DNA of 64,000 bases, taken from Bacilli bacterium (GTDB lineage Bacteria > Bacillota_I > Bacilli_A > RF39 > UBA660). The notes beneath the pieces are model-generated. The model was given only the letters and a program-made list of their open reading frames with translations. It did not search any database and was not told where the DNA came from. Below are positions 18,869 through 26,348 of the stretch, in pieces (the stretch's first letter is position 1; each line of letters begins with the position of its first letter). Both the position numbers and the translations under genes were made by a program. The stretch lies in contig JAFYEA010000018.1 in assembly GCA_017544525.1 (NCBI GenBank), forward strand, positions 124,001-188,000, in the 5' to 3' direction.

Positions 18869-18875
18869 GTGAAAA

Positions 18876-19478
18876 ATGATATTAAATGATTTGAATGATT
18901 ATGAACTAGTATATTTATGTAATGATGGAAATGAAGATGCTGCTAATATATTAATTTCTAAATATAAAAGCATTATTTTATCTACTTTAAAAGAATATCT
19001 AAAAGAATATAATGTATATGGGATTGATATATCTGATTTATATCAAGAGGGTTTAATTGGACTTATACATGCTATTCATACATATTCTGAATCAAAAGAT
19101 ACAACTTTTTATACATATGCTTTAAAATGTATTAAAAACAATTTAATGACTGCATTAAAAAAGACTTTTAGAATGAAAAATAGAATATTAAATAATTCTT
19201 ATTCATTAGATAAATTAATTGAAGATTCTAATAGTAATTTTTATGATTTATTTATTGATGAAAAAAATGATCCTAATAATTTATTAATTAAAGAAGAAGA
19301 AACAGAAGATTTAATATACTTATTAAGAAATAAATTAAGTAAAAATGAAAAAATAATATTTGATTTAAAACTTAATGGATTGTCAAATACTGAAATTAGT
19401 GAATTAATTGATAAAGATAAAAAATTTGTTGAAAACACTATATTTAGAATAGGGAAAAAATATAAAGAATTATTTTAA
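18876..19478 (+). CDS. sigH: Sigma-70 family RNA polymerase sigma factor, SigH-like
   Basis: A 200-residue alternative sigma factor. Region 2 is visible as LISKYKSIILSTLKEYL, the core-binding DLYQEGLIGLIHAIHTY and the promoter-recognition stretch TFYTYALKCIKNNL. Region 4 is LSKNEKIIFDLKLNGLSNTEISELI followed by a helix-turn-helix-like end. The separation of the two regions with no region 3, the size, and the place directly after rlmB match SigH of Bacilli, which governs transition-state, competence and early sporulation genes in Bacillus. Sporulation genes other than SpoVB-like flippases are not visible here, so the regulon may be limited to competence or stress. The first base of its start lies seven bases after the rlmB stop, behind AGGTGAAAA. 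Confidence 0.8.
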   Translation: MILNDLNDYELVYLCNDGNEDAANILISKYKSIILSTLKEYLKEYNVYGIDISDLYQEGLIGLIHAIHTYSESKDTTFYTYALKCIKNNLMTALKKTFRMKNRILNNSYSLDKLIEDSNSNFYDLFIDEKNDPNNLLIKEEETEDLIYLLRNKLSKNEKIIFDLKLNGLSNTEISELIDKDKKFVENTIFRIGKKYKELF

Positions 19479-19490
19479 TTCTTTTTTATT
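19464..19490 (+). terminator. Weak terminator after the sigma factor gene
   Basis: AAAGAAT / ATTCTTT stem spanning the stop codon, followed by a T run. Confidence 0.55.
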
Positions 19491-19538
19491 TGTCTTCAAT
19501 ATATTACTTATGATATAATTTTAATGAGGATGATAAAT

Positions 19539-20087
19539 ATGTATGAATACTTAAAAGGGAATATAACTAAACAAATTGCAAACTATATTGTTATAGATGT
19601 AAATGGTATAGGATATAAAGTTTTTACTCCTAATCCATATAGTTTTAAAGATACAAATAATATAACAGTATTTGTTTATAATCATGTTAGAGAAGAAGAA
19701 AATAGTTTATATGGTTTTAAAACTGAGGAAGAAAGAGATTTGTTTTTAAGATTAATAGATGTAAAGGGATTAGGTCCTAAAATGGCAATAACAATACTTG
19801 CGAGTTGTTCTTTAAATGGTTTAATAGACGCTATCGATAGAGAAAACATATTATATTTAAAGAAAATACCTAAGGTTGGTGAAAAACTAGCTAGACAAAT
19901 TATATTAGATTTAAAGGGTAAATTAGCATCCATAGAGAATGAAAATATTGAAAGTGATGAATTATCACTTGCATTAGAAAGTCTTGGATATAAGACAAAT
20001 GATATAAAAAATGTAGTTGGTAAAGTAGATAGAGATTTACCTATTGAGAATCAAATAAAAGAAGCATTAAAGTTATTATTAAAGTGA
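19539..20087 (+). CDS. ruvA: Holliday junction branch migration protein RuvA
   Basis: RuvA binds four-way junctions as a tetramer and loads the RuvB motor. Domain I has the OB-fold start MYEYLKGNITK and DVNGIGYKVFTPNP. Domain II has two helix-hairpin-helix motifs, VKGLGPKMAITIL and IPKVGEKLARQIILDLKGK. The C-terminal RuvB-binding helix domain ends LPIENQIKEALKLL. The 182-residue length is typical. ATG 19539 is chosen because MYEYLKG is the standard N-terminus and GAGGATG lies nine bases upstream. A -10 box of the form TGATATAAT lies 20-30 bases before it. A nucleotidase gene and ruvB follow with very tight spacing, so all three probably form one operon. Confidence 0.95.
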   Translation: MYEYLKGNITKQIANYIVIDVNGIGYKVFTPNPYSFKDTNNITVFVYNHVREEENSLYGFKTEEERDLFLRLIDVKGLGPKMAITILASCSLNGLIDAIDRENILYLKKIPKVGEKLARQIILDLKGKLASIENENIESDELSLALESLGYKTNDIKNVVGKVDRDLPIENQIKEALKLLLK

Positions 20088-20097
20088 GGTGTTTTAT

Positions 20098-20673
20098 ATG
20101 GTATTAGGTTTAGATATGGATGATACTATTTGTTCTACTAATGAATTAATTATAGAAACAGCAGATAAATATGATAAAGAAGTATTAGGTGGAACAGGCG
20201 TTAAGGATATTAATGCATATGAATTTACTGATATGATGGGTTGGGAAGAAGACATGAAAGGTAAATTCTTTTCTGATAGACTTGAATATATTATGAATAA
20301 TTCACCAATAAAAGAAGGTGCTCGTGATGTAATTAATGATTTGCATGATAAAGGATGGAAAATAGTTATTATTTCATTTCGAAAAGATAAATATTTACAT
20401 GATCCTTTTAATCTTACTAAAAATTGGTTAGATAGAAATGGTATAAAATATGATAAAATATTTGTTAATACTGGTACTAAAGAAGATGAGTGTCTTGAAA
20501 ATAATGTTACATTATTTATTGATGATAAAGAATCCCATTGTGAAGATGTAAGTAATGTTGGAGTAGATGTTTTATTATTTACTAATGCTTATAATCATGA
20601 TGAAAAAAGATTTAAAAGAGCGAATAATTGGTATGAAGTAAAAAAATATATAGAGGAGAAATATAATGGATGA
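20098..20673 (+). CDS. 5'(3')-deoxyribonucleotidase-like HAD phosphatase
   Basis: A HAD-superfamily phosphatase of 191 residues resembling 5'-nucleotidase type C (NT5C), which dephosphorylates (deoxy)nucleoside monophosphates. Motif I is [14 protein letters not shown] with the nucleophile and acid aspartates, motif II is VIISFRKD, motif III uses the lysine region [16 protein letters not shown], and motif IV is [15 protein letters not shown] 20098 follows GAGGTGTTTTAT, with a GTG inside that site ignored. It is inserted between ruvA and ruvB: its start is eleven bases after ruvA, and its last eight bases overlap the start of ruvB. A role in trimming nucleotide pools near DNA repair is a guess from position. 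Confidence 0.82.
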   Translation: MVLGLDMDDTICSTNELIIETADKYDKEVLGGTGVKDINAYEFTDMMGWEEDMKGKFFSDRLEYIMNNSPIKEGARDVINDLHDKGWKIVIISFRKDKYLHDPFNLTKNWLDRNGIKYDKIFVNTGTKEDECLENNVTLFIDDKESHCEDVSNVGVDVLLFTNAYNHDEKRFKRANNWYEVKKYIEEKYNG

Positions 20674-21679
20674 AAGAATAGTTACTAATCATGAACTTGA
20701 AAGCGATACATTTGAAAAGAGTATAAGGCCTGATTCGTTTGATGAATATATTGGTCAAACAGATGTAAAAGAGAACATTAAGGTATTTGTAAAAGCTGCT
20801 AAAATTAGAAATACTAATCTTGATCATGTGTTATTATATGGTCCTCCTGGTTTAGGAAAAACTACTCTTGCCCATATTATAGCTAATGAACTTGGAAGTA
20901 ACATTAAGACAGCTAGTGGCCCAACTATTGAAAAAAGTGGCGATTTAGCAGCAATTTTATCTACTTTAGAACCAAATGATGTTTTGTTTATTGATGAAAT
21001 ACATAGAATTCCTCGATATATAGAAGAAATATTATATAGTGCTATGGAAGACTTTAAATTAGACATTATTATTGGTAGTGATGGTCAAAGTAGAAATATC
21101 AAAATAGATTTACCTCCATTTACTTTAGTTGGTGCAACTACTAGAGCTGGTGATTTATCTAGTCCTTTAAGAGATAGATTTGGTATTGTTAGTAAGTTGG
21201 AATTTTATAGTGATGATGAACTTACTCAAATAGTTGAAAGAACTGCTAGGGTAATAGGTACTAAAATTAATAAAGATGCTGCTCATGAAATAGCTATTAG
21301 GAGTAGAAAAACTCCTAGAATTGCTAACAGATTATTAAAAAGAGTTAGTGATTTTGCTTTAGTTGAAGGTGTTAAAACAATAAATTTAGATATTGTTAAG
21401 AAATCACTTGAAAGACTTAAAATAAATCCTTCTGGTCTTGATAGTACTGATATTGAATATTTGTTGAGTATTGTTAACAAGTTTAATGGAGGTCCTGTTG
21501 GAATTGAATCAATAGCTTCATCTATTGGAGAAGAGGCTACTACTATTGAAGACGTAATTGAACCTTTCTTATTACAAGAAGGATATGTCAAAAGAACTTC
21601 TAGAGGAAGGGTAGTAACTGAAAAAACATACAAAGAATTTAAATTAAATCAACAGCAAAGTTTATTTGATTATGAATAG
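20666..21679 (+). CDS. ruvB: Holliday junction branch migration ATPase RuvB
   Basis: RuvB is the AAA+ hexameric motor that drives branch migration with RuvA. The 337-residue protein begins with the conserved [11 protein letters not shown]. It has Walker [14 protein letters not shown], Walker [11 protein letters not shown], sensor 1 [20 protein letters not shown] with the arginine finger, and the winged-helix end TPRGRVV-like segment ([15 protein letters not shown]). It overlaps the nucleotidase gene by eight bases, so expression is coupled to ruvA. queA and tgt, which follow ruvB in Bacillus, lie 12 kb downstream here. Confidence 0.96.
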   Translation: MDERIVTNHELESDTFEKSIRPDSFDEYIGQTDVKENIKVFVKAAKIRNTNLDHVLLYGPPGLGKTTLAHIIANELGSNIKTASGPTIEKSGDLAAILSTLEPNDVLFIDEIHRIPRYIEEILYSAMEDFKLDIIIGSDGQSRNIKIDLPPFTLVGATTRAGDLSSPLRDRFGIVSKLEFYSDDELTQIVERTARVIGTKINKDAAHEIAIRSRKTPRIANRLLKRVSDFALVEGVKTINLDIVKKSLERLKINPSGLDSTDIEYLLSIVNKFNGGPVGIESIASSIGEEATTIEDVIEPFLLQEGYVKRTSRGRVVTEKTYKEFKLNQQQSLFDYE

Positions 21680-21704
21680 ATATCTTAAAGATATCTTTTT
21701 TATT
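21678..21704 (+). terminator. Terminator after ruvB
   Basis: AGATATCT / AGATATCT with a TAA loop, spanning the stop and followed by six T residues. Confidence 0.7.
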
Positions 21705-21752
21705 GAATAAAATGAATGTTTTTGATATAATATAAATCCGTCGAGGGGTTAT

Positions 21753-22946
21753 ATGATTAGTTTTAAAGGTAATTATTATAATTTGAATAATTCAAAAAAT
21801 GAAACATTAGATTTTGTTAATGATTCTTTAATGCGCTCATATGAAGCAATTGATTATTTTTTCGATTATTTGCAATTAGATAAAACTTTGTTTTCTCATC
21901 TTAAAAATGTAGATATTGTTGTTGATAATAATGAAGAAGCAGGATTAAATAATATGGCAGCATACTTTATTGTAAGAGATAATATAACAAATGAACCAGT
22001 GATTCATCTTTCGTCAACTTATGTAGATAAAGTATTAACCATATCAAAAAGAGATTTACAATATAATGATTCAGTTAATCAGTTAGCATGGTCTATTATA
22101 CATGAAACAATCCATTGCAATAGATGTATTATTATTGATAGTTTAATTACATTACAAGATACTAATATAATTTTACACGGTGATTCAAAAAAATTTAAAA
22201 ATACTTATATAGAAATAGAAGATTTATTATCAAATTATTATAATCCAAATAAAGAACCTTTCATTTATGATATTTTAAAAGTTATAGAAGATAGAGAATA
22301 TTATGATGTTTATTCATATAATGAAAAAGAAGATAGATATGAGTTTTACTTGATAGATAAAAAAGATATAGTTAATTTTTCAATGACTGAATTAAATAAA
22401 TTTTTAACTATAAATTATATAAAAAATTATTTATGTAATAAACCTTATGGAACTATCAAAAGAAATATTAAATATAATGAAGAAGATATGGTTATGAATT
22501 ATGATTTAGATAGTTGTTCTATAATGGTTCCATTTGAAAAAGAAGAATCAATAAAAGAAAAAGAAAAAATATCTTTAAATGAAGGATTAGAAGAATCAAT
22601 TACTGAAGTGTTTGCTGGATTAATAATAATTATGAATAAAGACAGATCTTTAAATATATATGAAGCATGTGACATTTTAAGGCAAATAATAAATAATTAT
22701 GATATTCAATTAGGAATAGAACTAGTTAAAAACATGAGTTTAGATGATATTAGATGGTTTTTCTTATCATGCTATCAAGATGAATATAATAATAGATTTA
22801 AAGAAATATATAGTGAAGAATATGATAAATTGTTGGAATGTTTTTCTGAATTATATAAAAATACAACTGATTTATCAAAAGAAAACAAAGAATTTTTAAC
22901 TGAAGGTAAAAATATTATTTATAGAAATAAAGTATTAAAAAAATAA
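21753..22946 (+). CDS. Putative zincin-like protein (HExxH), unknown function
   Basis: A 397-residue protein without signal peptide or membrane segment, hence probably cytoplasmic. It contains SIIHETIHCNR near residue 125, an HExxH metal-site motif preceded by a hydrophobic turn, as in zinc metallopeptidases. A possible third ligand is in LEESITEVFAGL near residue 285 (Glu followed by a helix). The rest is Asp/Asn/Tyr/Lys-rich and unfamiliar. ATG follows GAGGGGTTAT, and a TGATATAAT box lies 24-32 bases upstream. It is transcribed alone between two terminators. Proteolytic activity is inferred from one motif only; a structural metal site is possible. Confidence 0.6.
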   Translation: MISFKGNYYNLNNSKNETLDFVNDSLMRSYEAIDYFFDYLQLDKTLFSHLKNVDIVVDNNEEAGLNNMAAYFIVRDNITNEPVIHLSSTYVDKVLTISKRDLQYNDSVNQLAWSIIHETIHCNRCIIIDSLITLQDTNIILHGDSKKFKNTYIEIEDLLSNYYNPNKEPFIYDILKVIEDREYYDVYSYNEKEDRYEFYLIDKKDIVNFSMTELNKFLTINYIKNYLCNKPYGTIKRNIKYNEEDMVMNYDLDSCSIMVPFEKEESIKEKEKISLNEGLEESITEVFAGLIIIMNKDRSLNIYEACDILRQIINNYDIQLGIELVKNMSLDDIRWFFLSCYQDEYNNRFKEIYSEEYDKLLECFSELYKNTTDLSKENKEFLTEGKNIIYRNKVLKK

Positions 22947-22970
22947 TAGTAAAGATTACTATTATTTTTT
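22941..22970. terminator. Bidirectional terminator between convergent genes
   Basis: Twelve-base stem AAATAATAGTAA / TTACTATTATTT with an AGA loop, and T runs on both strands. Confidence 0.85.
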
Positions 22971-23822
22971 ATATAATTCTTTTTTATAATTATCTATTAT
23001 TTCATTCATTATTGTAAGATAATTTTTTTCTTCTTTCTTTTCAGTTTCTGTTAATGAATGAATATCATTTATTTCTACTTTTACTAGTGAATTGTCATTA
23101 ATTAATTTTTGTTGAGTTATATTTAACTCGTCACCTTCAAGATAATAAATATATTGAATTTTTTTATCATTAATTAATTTTTTAGCATCTGAATATGCTT
23201 TATCAATAGTTTCATTATTTGGATCTAATGATATTACATTAATATTATATTTAGTTAAATAATTAAAAACATTATTAGTAACTAGTATAGTATTATAATT
23301 ACCATTTTTGCCTATATCATATAGTTGAACATCAATCTCTGATATTTTTTCATTTAGTTTTTTATAGTTATTTTCTATTCCTTCTTTAACATATACGTTA
23401 TTGTTATAATCAATTAAACTTGATTTAATATTACTACATATCATTAAATAATTTGATGGATCTAACCATATACTTGCGATATTATTATTTTTTTGCATAC
23501 CTTTAGTAGCATCAATTATTTTAATTTTATTATTTAAATTTATAAGATCTTTTGCTAGTATTGCTTCATCAGCTACTCCTGAATATATAAATATTTCAGC
23601 ATTTGAATATGTTTGTTTCTTTTTATCAGTTAATTTATAATTTAATGTAGCATCAGTGGGATAAACGCTTGATACGTTTCCATAGTCGCTATAAATCATT
23701 TGCGTAGCATATTCAATAGGATACAGTGTAGTATATACATGTTTATCACTAAAATCCTCTTTAAATTCACAGCCAGTTATAAATATTAGTAAAGTTAAAA
23801 CAAATAGTAATTTCTTTTTCAT
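22962..23822 (-). CDS. ZnuA/adhesin-like metal-binding lipoprotein, ligand-poor
   Basis: A 286-residue predicted lipoprotein (lipobox FITGC, Cys18) with the overall order of ZnuA/PsaA-type cluster A-I substrate-binding proteins: [15 protein letters not shown], a mid segment [26 protein letters not shown], and a C-terminal [20 protein letters not shown]. In the family these positions carry metal-binding histidines (in the PHDYEPT and H-x-WLDP regions). Here they read [11 protein letters not shown] and SIWLDP, so the usual histidines are missing. No ABC permease or ATPase gene is adjacent. It overlaps yidD by four bases and is translated after it. It may bind something other than zinc or manganese, or act as a surface lipoprotein. 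Confidence 0.7.
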   Translation of the reverse strand: MKKKLLFVLTLLIFITGCEFKEDFSDKHVYTTLYPIEYATQMIYSDYGNVSSVYPTDATLNYKLTDKKKQTYSNAEIFIYSGVADEAILAKDLINLNNKIKIIDATKGMQKNNNIASIWLDPSNYLMICSNIKSSLIDYNNNVYVKEGIENNYKKLNEKISEIDVQLYDIGKNGNYNTILVTNNVFNYLTKYNINVISLDPNNETIDKAYSDAKKLINDKKIQYIYYLEGDELNITQQKLINDNSLVKVEINDIHSLTETEKKEEKNYLTIMNEIIDNYKKELYKK

Positions 23823-24037
23823 AATTTTTCTCCCTTAATAACAGGATCATATCCAATTTTACCAAATGGATGACACCTTAATATTCTTTTAATTCCTTTT
23901 ATAATTCCTTTATATCCATATTCTTCAATACATTCTTTCATATATTCACTACAAGTGGGAGTAAACCTACACATAGAATGCGAATGTAATGGAGTTATTT
24001 GATATAATTTGATTAACTTAATTAATAACTTTTTCAT
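23819..24037 (-). CDS. yidD: Membrane protein insertion efficiency factor YidD
   Basis: A 72-residue YidD-family protein that assists YidC/Sec-dependent insertion of membrane proteins. The family signature is complete: a short basic amphipathic N-terminus, [19 protein letters not shown], the [16 protein letters not shown] core and GYDPV near the end. It reads on the minus strand from the short divergent region shared with the gene at 24131, and its last four bases overlap the next gene, a ZnuA-like lipoprotein. rnpA, rpmH and yidC, frequent neighbours elsewhere, are not in this window. Confidence 0.95.
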   Translation of the reverse strand: MKKLLIKLIKLYQITPLHSHSMCRFTPTCSEYMKECIEEYGYKGIIKGIKRILRCHPFGKIGYDPVIKGEKL

Positions 24038-24103
24038 ATTTATAATTATATAATATTTTTAAATAAAATGAAACTATTACTAATTCATTTTTACTATTAA
24101 ATA

Positions 24104-24112
24104 TGTTATAAT
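24104..24112 (+). promoter_or_regulatory. Extended -10 element before the exported membrane protein gene
   Basis: TGTTATAAT, 19 bases before the ATG at 24131. Confidence 0.6.
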
Positions 24113-24130
24113 TTTAAAGTAGGTGAGTAT

Positions 24131-25582
24131 ATGAAAAAAATATTATTCTTTTTATTATTTTTTATTTTATTTATTCCGTTTATAAAAGCAGAAACATATA
24201 TTACAGATTATATTGATATAAATGATAAAGTAACTTTTGTTGATGATAATAATTCTTTTAATATTGTAAAAATTGAAAGAAATGATAGATCTTTCTTATA
24301 TTTAAAATATAGCAATACAGGTAAAAAATATATGCCTGTTGTTATTTTATATGATGAAATGCATAACGAAATTGATAGAATAACTCAAGGATATTATTCT
24401 TCTTATAGTGATTCTATTTTTCTTGATATAGATCTAAAAGAGATTAAATATTATAAGTTAATATTAAAAGTTGAAAATAAGGAAAAAACTAATAGTTATA
24501 ATGAAAAAATATCTGATGAAGAAATTGAAAATGCTATTAAGATAAAAACTGATATAATTTATTCTGATAATAACAAAGAATTAGAGAAATTCTATTTTGA
24601 TAATTTTATAATTAATTTAAACACAACAAAAGTAGATGAAAAAAAATATGAAGTAATATATGAATATAATTTTGATATTATTGCTAATGAAGATATAGAG
24701 GAATTTGAATTTTATATACCAAAATTCGATTATTATGGATTTAAAAACGATGATTCTTCAAATAATTTAGAAGTGTTTATTAATAATGAATCTGTAAGAT
24801 TCGGCACTGATTATCATCTTGTTAAATTAAAAGACATAAATAGAGGTAAAACTAGTGTAATAATTAAATATACTATTTTGGAAGAATATAGTTCTTCTTA
24901 TGGAATATATTTAAATATTTATAAAAATATATATGAGAATAATATATATGATTATTTTAAAGTAAATGTATATAACGATTATAATATAAATGTTGATAAT
25001 TCTACTTTGTTTTGTGGTTATGATACATGTATGAATTATTATTACAATGTTAATGGTAAAATATATACTGCAGATGTAAAAGGACATTTTGATAAAGATA
25101 CATTTGGTATATTTGTTGTAGGAGATAGTAAATCTAACTTTTTTGATAAAATAAAAGATATCTTTAAAACCAAAAGTTTTTGGGGTTCCAAATCATATAT
25201 AATAATATTGGGCATAATAGCTGCAGTTGTATTGGCTATAATCGTTATACTTTCTCTTCGTGGATTTGCAACTGAAAATCCTAATGAAGTCGTTGGACTA
25301 TCATTAAGTATTTTCCTTTGTAATTGGTTTGTAAATTTTATTTATTGTGATTATGATAGTGAATATAATAGTCTAATATTTTTTATAATAGTATCTTGTT
25401 TTATTAACATTTTTATTATTAATGCTATTCATGATAAGAAGAAGAAAAAATATTTAATATATGCTAATATTTTTTTAAATGTTTTATTAGTTTTATTGGA
25501 TGTATATACAGCAACATTTGCATATATTTTATTATCAATAATAATGCTAATGTATATAAAAATAATTAAAATACTTAAATAG
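24131..25582 (+). CDS. Exported multi-pass membrane protein with large ectodomain, unknown
   Basis: A 483-residue protein with an N-terminal signal (KKILFFLLFFILFIPFIKA), then about 325 residues of beta-rich, Asn/Asp/Tyr-rich extracellular sequence, then a C-terminal membrane part. The first transmembrane helix is at about residues 360-380 (IIILGIIAAVVLAIIVILS), with three or four more up to the end. The layout resembles DUF2207-type predicted membrane proteins, but I cannot confirm that family. ATG 24131 follows AGGTGAGTAT, and an extended -10 box TGTTATAAT sits at 24104-24112. It stands alone, with a terminator after its stop. Confidence 0.65.
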   Translation: MKKILFFLLFFILFIPFIKAETYITDYIDINDKVTFVDDNNSFNIVKIERNDRSFLYLKYSNTGKKYMPVVILYDEMHNEIDRITQGYYSSYSDSIFLDIDLKEIKYYKLILKVENKEKTNSYNEKISDEEIENAIKIKTDIIYSDNNKELEKFYFDNFIINLNTTKVDEKKYEVIYEYNFDIIANEDIEEFEFYIPKFDYYGFKNDDSSNNLEVFINNESVRFGTDYHLVKLKDINRGKTSVIIKYTILEEYSSSYGIYLNIYKNIYENNIYDYFKVNVYNDYNINVDNSTLFCGYDTCMNYYYNVNGKIYTADVKGHFDKDTFGIFVVGDSKSNFFDKIKDIFKTKSFWGSKSYIIILGIIAAVVLAIIVILSLRGFATENPNEVVGLSLSIFLCNWFVNFIYCDYDSEYNSLIFFIIVSCFINIFIINAIHDKKKKKYLIYANIFLNVLLVLLDVYTATFAYILLSIIMLMYIKIIKILK

Positions 25583-25609
25583 GTTTCTTTTATAGAAGAA
25601 ACTTATTTT
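25577..25609 (+). terminator. Terminator between the membrane protein gene and rnc
   Basis: Thirteen-base stem AAATAGGTTTCTT / AAGAAACTTATTT, including one G-T pair, with a TTATAG loop; the following T run is weak. Confidence 0.6.
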
Positions 25610-25612
25610 ATA

Positions 25613-25621
25613 TGTTATAAT
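25613..25621 (+). promoter_or_regulatory. Extended -10 element before rnc
   Basis: TGTTATAAT, 15 bases before the rnc ATG at 25637; the ribosome site lies between. Confidence 0.6.
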
Positions 25622-25636
25622 TGGAGTGTGATTAAT

Positions 25637-26284
25637 ATGAAAAATATATTTAAAAAATTTGGAATTGTTTTTAAAAATGATAACTTATTAAAACAAGCAT
25701 TAACTCATTCAAGTTATTCAAATGAACATGGTGGATTATGTTATGAGAGATTAGAATATTTAGGTGATGCAGTTTTAGAAATAGTCTGTAGTGATTATTT
25801 ATATAATAATACGGATTATCCTGAAGGTGAAATGAGTAGACTTAGAAGTTTATATGTTTGTGAAAATGCATTATATGAATATTCTAAGGAAATTGATCTA
25901 TCTAGTTATATTTTATTAGGTAATGGAATGGATAAACCAAATAAAACAATTATAGCAGATTCATTTGAAGCTTGTATGGCTGTAATATATATTGAAAATG
26001 GATTAGATGCTGTTAAGAAAATTTTTAATGATTTAATTGTTCCATATATTGAGAGACATGAAGATTTTCTTATGGATTATAAAAGTTTATTGCAAGAAAG
26101 TGTTCAAACTGTTAAAAAAAGTGTTGAATATGTTTTGGTTAATGAAAGTGGACCAGCACACAAGCGTTTATTTGAAGTAGAAGTGGTTATAGATGGACTT
26201 GTATATGGTAAAGCAACTGGTAATTCTAAAAAAGAAGCAGAACAAAATGCTGCTAAAGAAGCATATATGAAAAGAGCAAATTAA
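25637..26284 (+). CDS. rnc: Ribonuclease III
   Basis: RNase III cleaves double-stranded RNA during rRNA and mRNA processing. The 215-residue protein carries the catalytic signature ERLEYLGDAVLEIV (Glu and Asp ligands), a second acidic motif DSFEACMAVIYIENG, and a C-terminal double-stranded RNA-binding domain starting at DYKSLLQESVQ and ending KKEAEQNAAKEAY. ATG 25637 follows GGAGTGTGATTAAT, and an extended -10 TGTTATAAT lies at 25613-25621. smc follows about 65 bases later, the usual rnc-smc order of Firmicutes. acpP and plsX are not adjacent. Confidence 0.95.
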   Translation: MKNIFKKFGIVFKNDNLLKQALTHSSYSNEHGGLCYERLEYLGDAVLEIVCSDYLYNNTDYPEGEMSRLRSLYVCENALYEYSKEIDLSSYILLGNGMDKPNKTIIADSFEACMAVIYIENGLDAVKKIFNDLIVPYIERHEDFLMDYKSLLQESVQTVKKSVEYVLVNESGPAHKRLFEVEVVIDGLVYGKATGNSKKEAEQNAAKEAYMKRAN

Positions 26285-26312
26285 AAATATACTAGAAATA
26301 TAAATATTACTT

Positions 26313-26321
26313 TGTTATAAT
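26313..26321 (+). promoter_or_regulatory. Extended -10 element before smc
   Basis: TGTTATAAT, 27 bases before the smc ATG. Confidence 0.6.
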
Positions 26322-26348
26322 TATTAAGATTGATAGTAGGTGAAATAG

